A stretch of 64,000 bases of DNA, taken from the NCBI GenBank assembly GCA_944325145.1, contig CALYDL010000002.1, forward strand, positions 62,001-126,000, given 5' to 3'. A program made the translations under genes and the position numbers. The stretch comes from Candidatus Gastranaerophilales bacterium. GTDB taxonomy: Bacteria > Cyanobacteriota > Vampirovibrionia > Gastranaerophilales > Gastranaerophilaceae. The notes below the pieces were generated by a model that did not search any database, was not told the DNA's origin, and worked only from the letters and a program-made list of their open reading frames with translations. Shown here piece by piece: positions 45,646-52,796 of the stretch. Within the stretch, counting starts at the first letter, position 1. Every line of letters begins with the position of its first letter.

Positions 45646-47781
45646 ATGGAAAATTTTAGTACAAATTTTGATGCATATAATAAACTTGCATTAGCAAAAA
45701 CTAATGATACATATAGTGCAAATATAACCGCTTCAAATAACAATGAAGCATCAATTTTTTCACAGCAAGAAGCAACCGATACAATTAGCCAAGATATAAC
45801 TTCATTAAATGAAGCTTTTAATGAAGTTCAAGATGAACAAGGCTTAATAGGAAAACTTTGGAACGGCTTTAAAAATTTAACAGGTCTTGGTTTAAGTTCA
45901 AATGACGTTCAAGAAAAAATTGAACAATATGAACAAGGCGAAATAACTTATGAAGAAGCGCTTAATACTATTGAAAGCTTTTCTGATAAGCAAGAAGGTG
46001 CTGTTAATATAATTGCAAACACGGTAACAGGTGTTGCAACAGCAGGAGTTGCAGTTGCAACAGGCGGCGCAGGGGCACTTTTAATGGGTGCTGCAATTGG
46101 CGGCGCTACAAAAGCAGGTGTTAAAACATTAGATAGAGCAACAAACAACGTTGAAGGCGATGCCTTAGATGCTAAAGAAATTGTAAAAGATAGTTTAACA
46201 GGTGCAGTAGATGGTATGGTTTCAGCTGCAACCGCAGGGCTTATTAAAGGGCCGATTGCAGGGCAAACTGTTAAACAAGCAGTTAAGCAAGGAATGGTTC
46301 AAGGTGCAACATCCGGCGCTATAACAGGCGGTGTAACAGGTGCTGCTGATTATACGGTAAATACAATTGCAGATAATGAAGAATTTACATTTGAAGGGCT
46401 TCTTCAATCAACAGCACAAAACGCAATAACAGGCGCTGTTTTTGGCGGTGTTTTAGGCGGCATAACAGGCGGTGTCAGCCAAAATGCTTTAAATAAAAAA
46501 GTTAAAATTACTCATTTGGATAACCCCGGTGCCCCTGTTGATAACCAAACTCAAGCGGCAAATTATCTTGATAACTTTAATAAAAATAACAAAGATATAG
46601 CAATAACAGACCCTGACATGATGGCTGCAAAAACAGAAAAACTTTCAGATTTATCAAAAAAATCAGAAGCTTTAGCTGCAAAGTTTGATACCCAACTGGA
46701 TGAAGCGACCGAACAAATTAATAAAGCATTTGCAGATAAAACAGATATAGAAATTATAACAGCAAGAGCAAAAAGCCAAAAATCAACTTTTTCAAAATTA
46801 GCTAAAAAGAATTTAGAAAAAGGCAAAGAGCTTTCAACAATGGAAGATTGTTATGATGCAATCGGCGATGCTTTAGGTATAAGAATTCAGATGAAAAGCG
46901 TAAGTCAAGCAAATGCAACAGAAATTGTTGAAGATGCGCTAAAACAAAAAGGCATAAATGCATCATTTGATGATTTTGTAAGATTTTTACAAGGCGACAC
47001 CGGTTTAAGCGATGAAACCACCAAGGCATTAACAGGCGTCAGTGATGAAATTTTAAACGCACTTAAAACAAAACAAATGCAAAGTGCAGTAGATCAGCTT
47101 GTTGAAGGCATCAGAACAGGCAATATCAGAATTACCGAATTAAACAATTACGGCGACAATGTAACATCATATTTTACGGAAAAACAAATTCAAGAAATTG
47201 TTGATGCATATGATTATGCTGTAAGCAAAAAAATTATATCGGCTGATGAAACTTTTGAAATTGTTTCTCAAACAAGACCCCTTAAAGATTCTAAAGTACT
47301 TGAATCAGGCGAACAAATTTGGCCTTCAAAAGCTCAAGAAGGAAAGAATTTAAAAATTACGCAAAAAACAGACGGCGCCGTTAAAGATTCAGGTTACACA
47401 TCAAGCCAAATGAATACACGGCACACTTTAAACAACGGCACTGTTGCAAACGGCGAACTTCAAATAAGGGGTACTGAAGTTAACGCATTTGCCGATGTTG
47501 AACACATTCCATACGATATAAGAACAGGAAAAATTGCCGCAAACGATACAAAATATTCCGAAATTTACGAACTTATCAAGAATATGGAAAAAGGCAATTA
47601 TGAAAGCTATAATAAATATCTTGGAGATGTATACAAAATATTAAGGATGAAAGAATTAGGGCTTTTAGACGAAAGCGTTGCATTACCGTCAATTTCAAGT
47701 TACATTAAAAAAGGCGTTTCAGATGAAGACTTGGCTAAACTTGACATTAACGGCTTATTCCAAATAGCCAAACATAAATAG
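45646..47781 (+). CDS. Toxin-like protein: glycine-zipper region plus C-terminal RelA/SpoT-type nucleotide pyrophosphokinase domain
   Basis: 711 residues, RBS GAGAGAG. Residues 1-115 are polar and Ser/Thr/Asn-rich with no classical signal. About 117-280 is Gly/Ala-rich with repeated hydrophobic GxxxG stretches (TGVATAGVAVATGGAGALLM, GAITGGVTGAA, GAVFGGVLGGITGG), like membrane-inserting or translocating toxin regions. About 355-625 fits a (p)ppGpp-synthetase fold: RAKSQKSTFSKLAKK (374-388), IGDALGIRI (406-414), SGYTSSQMNTRH (582-593), GELQIRGTE (603-611) and a following EH (619-620), the order and spacing of the ATP-binding, G-loop Tyr/His and catalytic E-x-Q-x-R motifs of RelA/SAS enzymes. 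There is no HD hydrolase, TGS or ACT domain. ToxSAS and Tas1-type toxins use this fold; activity here is inferred. About 170 residues lie between the second and third motifs, more than in short synthetases. Confidence 0.78.
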   Translation: MENFSTNFDAYNKLALAKTNDTYSANITASNNNEASIFSQQEATDTISQDITSLNEAFNEVQDEQGLIGKLWNGFKNLTGLGLSSNDVQEKIEQYEQGEITYEEALNTIESFSDKQEGAVNIIANTVTGVATAGVAVATGGAGALLMGAAIGGATKAGVKTLDRATNNVEGDALDAKEIVKDSLTGAVDGMVSAATAGLIKGPIAGQTVKQAVKQGMVQGATSGAITGGVTGAADYTVNTIADNEEFTFEGLLQSTAQNAITGAVFGGVLGGITGGVSQNALNKKVKITHLDNPGAPVDNQTQAANYLDNFNKNNKDIAITDPDMMAAKTEKLSDLSKKSEALAAKFDTQLDEATEQINKAFADKTDIEIITARAKSQKSTFSKLAKKNLEKGKELSTMEDCYDAIGDALGIRIQMKSVSQANATEIVEDALKQKGINASFDDFVRFLQGDTGLSDETTKALTGVSDEILNALKTKQMQSAVDQLVEGIRTGNIRITELNNYGDNVTSYFTEKQIQEIVDAYDYAVSKKIISADETFEIVSQTRPLKDSKVLESGEQIWPSKAQEGKNLKITQKTDGAVKDSGYTSSQMNTRHTLNNGTVANGELQIRGTEVNAFADVEHIPYDIRTGKIAANDTKYSEIYELIKNMEKGNYESYNKYLGDVYKILRMKELGLLDESVALPSISSYIKKGVSDEDLAKLDINGLFQIAKHK

Positions 47782-47802
47782 CCGCACAAGGGCAATTATT
47801 TC

Positions 47803-47830
47803 TTTTGTTTTGTTTTAAATATGATACAAT
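47803..47830 (+). promoter_or_regulatory. Candidate promoter of the 145-residue tagged protein
   Basis: -10 TACAAT at 47825-47830 with TTTTGT 16 bases upstream. The RBS AGGAG follows within 5 bases of the -10, so the leader would be very short. Suggests this gene can be expressed separately from the toxin-like gene before it. Confidence 0.35.
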
Positions 47831-47841
47831 AGGAGAAAATA

Positions 47842-48279
47842 ATGAATATAGCACCAATATCAAAATTTCATAATGCTTCTTTTAAAGGAATAGGAAAAGA
47901 AACCTTGGAAAATAAAAGCAAAGAAGAAAGATTAAATAATATTGTTGATAAAGTAAGACAAGCTGCATATGAAAGAGCTGAAAGAGAAGTTCCTGAAAAC
48001 GGCAAATTTGGGGGAATTTCAATATCTTTTGATGTGCCGACAACAAATAATGAAGCAAAAGTGATAATTTCCCATGATGAAATTGAACCAAAAAATTTAA
48101 GAAGGGTTGCAATTGGGGTTCATAGAAACGGTTCTGATAGGCTAACTTCAAGCTACATTTTAAAAGGCACTAAAAAAGAAATTTTAGAATACCTTAAAAA
48201 CCCTGAAAGCCAAGATAAAATAGTTAAAGTTGCAGGCCAATTATCAGATGGTGTAGATAAATATTATTCAGAACAATAA
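47842..48279 (+). CDS. Hypothetical small protein with N-terminal F-x-G tag
   Basis: 145 residues with AGGAG 8 bases before the ATG. Begins MNIAPISKFHNASFKGIGKE (tag ASFKG). The remainder is a compact alpha/beta domain: a charged helix (about 24-50), then strands FGGISISFDVP, AKVIISHDE, RRVAIGVHRNGSDRLTSSYI, and a C-terminal helix. I recognise no family. It lies 60 bases after the RelA-like toxin gene on the same strand, the usual place for an immunity or neutralising protein, but there is no sequence proof of that. It is convergent with the FliI/SctN-like ATPase, with no spacer. Confidence 0.7.
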   Translation: MNIAPISKFHNASFKGIGKETLENKSKEERLNNIVDKVRQAAYERAEREVPENGKFGGISISFDVPTTNNEAKVIISHDEIEPKNLRRVAIGVHRNGSDRLTSSYILKGTKKEILEYLKNPESQDKIVKVAGQLSDGVDKYYSEQ

Positions 48280-49626
48280 TTACAGCTGAACATCTCTCAT
48301 CATATCTTTTAATTGTTTAATTGTGCCTTCCATTGTAACTTTTTCGCTCGCTTTTTGCTGTAAAAAGGCGTTTATTTGGGGCATCATTTTAATTGCAATA
48401 TCAAGTTTTGGGTTTGAGCCCATTTGATACATACCAACATCAATTAAGTCTTTGTTCTCTCTGTATAATGCCATTAATTGGCGCATTTTACCTGCCGCCT
48501 CTTGGTGTTCTTTATCGGTTATTGTGGTGAAAAGCCTTGAAACAGACCCTAAAACATCAATTGCAGGGTAATGGTTCATCTCAGCCACTTTTCTTGATAA
48601 GAAAATGTGCCCGTCAACAATACCCCTTACAATGTCAACAATAGGGTCTGTTATGTCATCACCTTCCATAAGAACGGTGTATAATGCAGTTATAGAACCT
48701 CGTTCAGAGTTTCCTGTTCTTTCTAACGCTCTTTGAAGCCAAGAAAAAATTGAAGGCGGATACCCCTTCATTGTTGGCGGCTCGCCGATTGATAAGCCTA
48801 CTTCACGGCCTGCCATAGCGCAACGGGTAACTGTGTCTGTCATCAAGAAAACTTTTTTGCCTTTATCTCTAAAATATTCACAAACAGAAGTTGCAGCAAG
48901 CAGGCATTTCATCCTGATTAGAGGGGGAAGGTCGCCCGTTGCGCAAACAACAACGGATTTTTTCATGCCTTCTTCACCCAAGGAATCCACCATAAACTCT
49001 TTAACTTCTCTGCCGCGTTCTCCAATTAACGCCATAACGTTAACATCGGCTTCAGAGTTTCTTGCAATCATGCCTAATGTTGTACTTTTACCAACACCTG
49101 ACCCTGCAAAAAGCCCCATTCTTTGGCCGCCGCCTAAAGTTAAAAGCCCGTCTATTGCTCTAATTCCTGTAAAAATTGTGTTTTTAATAATGGGCCTGTG
49201 GAAAGCATCCGGAACGGTTCCATTTATATTAACATATTCTGCATTTGTTAAATCTAAAGGGCGGCTATCCATTGGCTCCCCTAATGGGTTTATAAGCCTT
49301 CCCAATAAAAAATCGCCGACAGGAAGCATGATAGGGCCGCCCGTTGTTTCTACCAAAGAACCTTGTCCTATTCCTTCGCCATCATATAGCAACAATAATT
49401 GTGCCATATCGCCTTTAAAGGCAACAACTTCCGCTGCTTTCTTTTCGCCGGTGTAGGTTTGAATGTAGCACAAATCGCCAATTTTAAGCCCCGGAAGCTT
49501 AACTTCAACGGTTAAACCCATTAACTTTGAAACAACCCCTTTATATTTGTACAAAGGAATATTTTCCAAAGTTTCAAGTGCTTTAATTTTTGTATTATGA
49601 ATTTTATATTCTATATCTTCATCCAT
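48280..49626 (-). CDS. FliI/SctN family flagellar-type or type III export ATPase
   Basis: 448 residues, homologous to F1-ATPase beta. Walker A GLFAGSGVGKST at residues 171-182, GERGREVKEFMVD near 203, the DTVTRCAMAGREVGL segment near 268, and SVSRLFTTI near 372. GEPPTMKGYPPSIFSWLQR is typical of FliI/YscN proteins, and separates them from Rho and F1. An N-terminal beta barrel (about 25-100) is present. No other flagellar or type III gene is in the window. The promoter (TTGATA, 16 bases, TATAAT) puts the transcript start at or next to the ATG, and there is no SD, so translation is probably leaderless. Confidence 0.93.
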   Translation of the reverse strand: MDEDIEYKIHNTKIKALETLENIPLYKYKGVVSKLMGLTVEVKLPGLKIGDLCYIQTYTGEKKAAEVVAFKGDMAQLLLLYDGEGIGQGSLVETTGGPIMLPVGDFLLGRLINPLGEPMDSRPLDLTNAEYVNINGTVPDAFHRPIIKNTIFTGIRAIDGLLTLGGGQRMGLFAGSGVGKSTTLGMIARNSEADVNVMALIGERGREVKEFMVDSLGEEGMKKSVVVCATGDLPPLIRMKCLLAATSVCEYFRDKGKKVFLMTDTVTRCAMAGREVGLSIGEPPTMKGYPPSIFSWLQRALERTGNSERGSITALYTVLMEGDDITDPIVDIVRGIVDGHIFLSRKVAEMNHYPAIDVLGSVSRLFTTITDKEHQEAAGKMRQLMALYRENKDLIDVGMYQMGSNPKLDIAIKMMPQINAFLQQKASEKVTMEGTIKQLKDMMRDVQL

Positions 49627-49632
49627 AATTAA

Positions 49633-49660
49633 ATTATAATTAGTATTTTAAAACTATCAA
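49633..49660 (-). promoter_or_regulatory. Promoter of the FliI/SctN-like ATPase, leaderless arrangement
   Basis: On the minus strand: -35 TTGATA (49660-49655), a 16-base spacer and consensus -10 TATAAT (49638-49633), then 6 bases before the ATG at 49626. Confidence 0.65.
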
Positions 49661-49670
49661 TTTGTAAAGT

Positions 49671-49819
49671 TATAATAAAAGCTCTACACGGGCAAATTTT
49701 GTTACCTGCGGATGCTCCCACAGGGGGGTGAGTGCCTCGGCAAATCCGTTTCCTTTAAAAAGCAAAAGCCCAAGGTATACTTCAATTGCCTTGAATTAAG
49801 AGCTGCTCTCCCGTTTTAT
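49671..49819 (+). ncRNA. Structured small RNA, 6S-like (tentative)
   Basis: A GC-rich island in AT-rich DNA. A TATAAT at 49671-49676 (with TTAAAA 17 bases upstream) predicts a start near 49683. ACGGG (49688-49692) pairs with CCCGT (49810-49814), closing the molecule. CGGAT (49709-49713) pairs with ATCCG (49744-49748) around a GCTC...GAGT tip, and CAAGG (49771-49775) pairs with CCTTG (49789-49793). The order of tip GCTCC, GGTGAG, TGC, CTCGG, TCCG and then CCTTTAAAA follows the apical half of E. coli 6S RNA by eye. The 5' arm is shorter than usual, so the identity is uncertain. T-rich sequence follows the closing stem. Confidence 0.45.
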
Positions 49820-49876
49820 TAAAATGTAGGAACAAAATTACAGCCCGCATAAAGCAATATTATTTTAACATTATTT

Positions 49877-49905
49877 TTTACAGTTTGTCTATTTTACGAT
49901 AGAAT
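49877..49905 (+). promoter_or_regulatory. Promoter of the M48-like gene
   Basis: -35 TTTACA (49877-49882), a 17-base spacer and -10 TAGAAT (49900-49905). The leader carries AAAGGAAGAG before the ATG at 49930. Confidence 0.6.
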
Positions 49906-49929
49906 AATTTTATAAAGGAAGAGAAGTTT

Positions 49930-50625
49930 ATGAAAAAAATTTTAGTTTTGTTTTTAATGCTTTTGATTTCAAGCATTAATTGCTATGCAAAAGAAGAAGT
50001 TAATGTTGATCTTGAAAAAAATACATCAATTCAAAAAAGAATTAATGAAGTCGGGTTTAGAATTTTAAATGCAAATAAATTAGATAAACATATTACATTT
50101 TTATACCACGATGAAGATGTTTTAATAAAAGGCGACCCTTCAGTTGTAAAAAGGCAGGTTGCTCTTTATGATAAAGACCTTCAATATATTGAATCCGATG
50201 ATGAATTAGCCGCATTAATTGCAAGAGAAACATCTAAAGCAATTAAAACTTTTGACGGCGCTATGGGTGGGCTTATAAGCAGTTTGCATGTTAAAATGGC
50301 GCCAAAGAAATTTGAAATAGTGGCAGACAAAAGAGCCGTTGATTATTTGGTTAAAGCAGGCTACAACCCTTTGGGGCTTATAACATTTATTAATAAAACA
50401 TGCCCGCAAGCAAGGCAAGATGTTATTTCAAGAAGAAATTTAACATCTAAAAGGTTAATGTTTATTTATGAAAAAATTTATTATAACTACCCGTATTTTC
50501 TTGTAAATAATACATATATGAATAATTCTTACTATCAAAATTTTCTTTTAAATTCAATTGAAAACAGAAGGCTTTTAGAACAAAAAATTAAAACAAGAAG
50601 CACAGGCAGGGTTCATTATGAATAA
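49930..50625 (+). CDS. Exported degenerate M48-metalloprotease-like protein
   Basis: 231 residues with a signal peptide (about 1-20, ending CYA). The layout is that of a short M48 (BepA/LoiP-like) domain: IESDDELAALIARETSKA near residues 87-104 where the family has an HExxH helix, then FEIVADKRAVDYLVKAGYNP near 131, the usual E-x-x-A-D segment after it. The zinc motif is broken: HExxH reads RETSK (99-103), both His lost and Glu kept. It is therefore probably not a protease, but a binding or chaperone-like derivative. It overlaps the following exported protein by 8 bases. Confidence 0.75.
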   Translation: MKKILVLFLMLLISSINCYAKEEVNVDLEKNTSIQKRINEVGFRILNANKLDKHITFLYHDEDVLIKGDPSVVKRQVALYDKDLQYIESDDELAALIARETSKAIKTFDGAMGGLISSLHVKMAPKKFEIVADKRAVDYLVKAGYNPLGLITFINKTCPQARQDVISRRNLTSKRLMFIYEKIYYNYPYFLVNNTYMNNSYYQNFLLNSIENRRLLEQKIKTRSTGRVHYE

Positions 50626-51190
50626 GAAAATGTTTTCGTTTTTTGCTTTTTTTCTTTTGCTAAATACACCTTCATTTGCTTTGCAAGAAGATTTTCTTGT
50701 TGAATATATTAATAAAGAAACGGTTGAAAAACCAATTACAAACCTTGAATATAACTATAAAAATACTAAAAAAATTCCAATATATTTTCACATAAAAGAA
50801 CCTCTTTCAACAAGAGATAAAAATATATACGAAGGAATGAAGCTTGAATTTGTTTCGGACAGAAACATTTATGATAAAGGCGAATTAATTTTAAAAAAAG
50901 GCGATATCGTTGAAGGCAAATTAAAGTTTATTGTTAAAAGCGGAATGAATGGAATTCCATACAGTTTAACGGTTGGCGATTTTAAAATTAAAGGAATAAG
51001 CGAAAATGCTCTTGTAGATGAATATTATAAACAAGGGTGGGATAGAGGCTATATTGTGTACCCCTTAAAATGGGCTTTAACTTTTCTGCCGCCAACAGGC
51101 TCTTTGACTAATGTAATTAAAGGGGGACACTCTAAAATTTCAACAAAAGATGAAATAGTTATAAATTATTTTCCTGAATGGAATAAATAA
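50618..51190 (+). CDS. Exported protein of unknown function
   Basis: 190 residues with a signal peptide (about 1-21, ending SFA). The mature part is strand-rich: KKIPIYFHIKEPLSTR, GELILKKGDIVEGKLKFIVK and YSLTVGDFKIKG alternate in a beta-rich pattern, and a more hydrophobic YPLKWALTFLPPTG segment is near 145. No cysteines in the mature part and no family recognised. It is cotranscribed with the degenerate M48-like gene (8-base overlap) and ends in a terminator, so the two may act together at the envelope. Confidence 0.72.
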   Translation: MNKKMFSFFAFFLLLNTPSFALQEDFLVEYINKETVEKPITNLEYNYKNTKKIPIYFHIKEPLSTRDKNIYEGMKLEFVSDRNIYDKGELILKKGDIVEGKLKFIVKSGMNGIPYSLTVGDFKIKGISENALVDEYYKQGWDRGYIVYPLKWALTFLPPTGSLTNVIKGGHSKISTKDEIVINYFPEWNK

Positions 51191-51219
51191 AAAAAGGGGG
51201 TCTAAAGCCCCTTTTTTTT
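51189..51219. terminator. Bidirectional terminator
   Basis: AAAAAAAGGGGG, loop TCTAAAG, CCCC then eight T. Lies between the exported unknown and the His/Met-rich gene; convergent. Confidence 0.85.
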
Positions 51220-51610
51220 ATTTTTTATTGTTTGGCTTTGGCCCCATAAAAGGTTCAGGGTTTTTGCGCATTTCATCTATAAGGCTTTTTGGAATAACAA
51301 TATATTCTTCTTCAAAAAATTCGCCTTTCATATCGTCATTATTTTTCATTTCATTTTTAAATTCTTCAATGGTTTTCATCATTTTTTTTCTCATTTTCAT
51401 ATTAAATTCTTTTTCTTTTTCAAAATCTTTTGAAAAATCATCCTCCCACATTTTCATCATTTTCATATGATGAGGGCAATGGTGATGATGGGGTTTTACA
51501 AACATCATTGAAAAACAATTGCCAAAAATTCCCCCTATAAACCCGCCTATTATACCTGCAGCTAAAAGTTTACCCATTGATTTCATAAAATCTTTTGTGT
51601 CGTTATTCAT
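51218..51610 (-). CDS. Small His/Met-rich single-pass membrane protein
   Basis: 130 residues with a strong RBS (AAGGAG). A glycine-zipper helix (about 13-38, LLAAGIIGGFIGGIFGNCF) is followed at once by KPHHHHCPHHMKMMKM, seven His/Cys and several Met in 16 residues, then a charged coiled-coil region (Lys/Glu/Met) and a Pro-rich tail. The His/Cys/Met cluster next to the membrane suggests binding of copper, zinc or another soft metal; it has no enzyme motif. It is divergent from the RND adaptor, sharing a 124-base gap. Confidence 0.7.
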   Translation of the reverse strand: MNNDTKDFMKSMGKLLAAGIIGGFIGGIFGNCFSMMFVKPHHHHCPHHMKMMKMWEDDFSKDFEKEKEFNMKMRKKMMKTIEEFKNEMKNNDDMKGEFFEEEYIVIPKSLIDEMRKNPEPFMGPKPNNKK

Positions 51611-51734
51611 AAAAAACTCCTTCGATTTTGCTCAATAAAAATATTTTATTATTTTCATTTAATTTAACAATTAACAACCAGCTTAAACCACTTGGGCTAT
51701 ATATCTTATAAAAAAAAGGTTTCAAAATGTAGTT

Positions 51735-52796
51735 ATGAAAAAAATATTAACTATACTTTTTTTAATTTTCCCAATTTTAACAGCCTGCAATTTAGAAACA
51801 AAAGAAGCTAAAATGGTAAAAATTAAAGAGCTAAAATTGGAAAATTTAGCCGATAATAAAATATACCCCGGCTACATTGAAAGGGGCGGAACAATTAACT
51901 TAAGCTTCAGATCATCAGGCATTATTAAAGAATTATATGTTAATGACGGGGATTATGTTCAAAAAGGAAAACTTCTTGCCGTATTAGAAAATGATGAATA
52001 TAAGCTTCAAATTAAAAAAACAAAAACTGCACTTGATGACAATATTGTTAAATATGAAAGAGCAAAAAGCTATTTTGAAAGAATTTCTAAATTATATGAC
52101 GCAGGGGGAATTTCTTATAACGAATGGGAAGCAGCCCAAACAAATTTAAAATCAAGCATTAATCAAATCGCAATTTTAAAAGATAGCCTAAAAATTGAAA
52201 TAGACAAAGAAAGTTACAGAAAAATTTATGCGCCGTACGACGGCATTGCAATTGATGTAACAAAATCTAAGGGCGAATTTATGAATGCGGGCGAAACCCT
52301 TATTAATTTTCAAGCCAAAGGAAAATTGGAAGCAAAGGCATTTATTGCAGAAAAAAATATAACGGAAATTAAAAAAGGGCAGAAAATAATTTTAACAACG
52401 GATATTTTTGAAGGAAAAAAATATGCAGGAAAAATTATAAGCATTATAAGAAGCAGCCTGAATAAAGGAAGTTTTGAAGTTACATTGGGCTTTGAAAATG
52501 ATTTTCCCGAATTATTAACAGGCATGAGCGCAAATATTGAAATAATAACAACACAGGCAAAAAAAGGAATTTTAGTTCCGATTAATTCCGTTTTTATGGA
52601 AAATAACAAAAAATACATTTTTAAATTTTATAAATTAAATGATTTTGAAGGCGAAGCAATAAAGAAAGAAATTATAACAGGGGATATTTTTGAAGATAAA
52701 ATTATTGTTCAAAAAGGCTTAATCGAAGGCGATTTTATTGTTGTTGAAAATTTTTCAAATATTAAAGACGGGGAAATTTTAAAATATTATGAATAA
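51735..52796 (+). CDS. RND-type periplasmic adaptor lipoprotein (HlyD/MFP family)
   Basis: 353 residues. Lipoprotein signal with lipobox LTAC near residue 18, so probably anchored by a lipid at the inner membrane face. YIERGGTINLSFRSSGIIKE and VNDGDYVQKGKLLAVLEND give the first lipoyl half; a helical hairpin (about 85-160) follows; then the second lipoyl half with YAPYDGIAIDV, a beta barrel (KAFIAEKNITEIKKGQKIIL) and a membrane-proximal domain. It overlaps the reduced RND gene by 8 bases. It would normally couple an RND pump to an outer-membrane channel. Confidence 0.9.
   Translation: MKKILTILFLIFPILTACNLETKEAKMVKIKELKLENLADNKIYPGYIERGGTINLSFRSSGIIKELYVNDGDYVQKGKLLAVLENDEYKLQIKKTKTALDDNIVKYERAKSYFERISKLYDAGGISYNEWEAAQTNLKSSINQIAILKDSLKIEIDKESYRKIYAPYDGIAIDVTKSKGEFMNAGETLINFQAKGKLEAKAFIAEKNITEIKKGQKIILTTDIFEGKKYAGKIISIIRSSLNKGSFEVTLGFENDFPELLTGMSANIEIITTQAKKGILVPINSVFMENNKKYIFKFYKLNDFEGEAIKKEIITGDIFEDKIIVQKGLIEGDFIVVENFSNIKDGEILKYYE

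Larger units (their letters stand above)
49627..49929. other. 303-base intergenic region carrying divergent promoters and a structured RNA
   Basis: No credible ORF on either strand. It holds the ATPase promoter, a GC-richer stretch with several hairpins (listed as ncRNA), and the promoter and RBS of the following M48-like gene. Confidence 0.7.

Noticed and set aside
48833-49456. A 207-residue ORF on the plus strand inside the FliI/SctN gene
   Set aside because: It is the antisense shadow of a highly conserved ATPase and shows no domain or RBS.
49671-49819. SRP RNA, tmRNA, RNase P RNA or a c-di-GMP riboswitch as the identity of the RNA
   Set aside because: The hallmark conserved blocks of each were looked for and not found.
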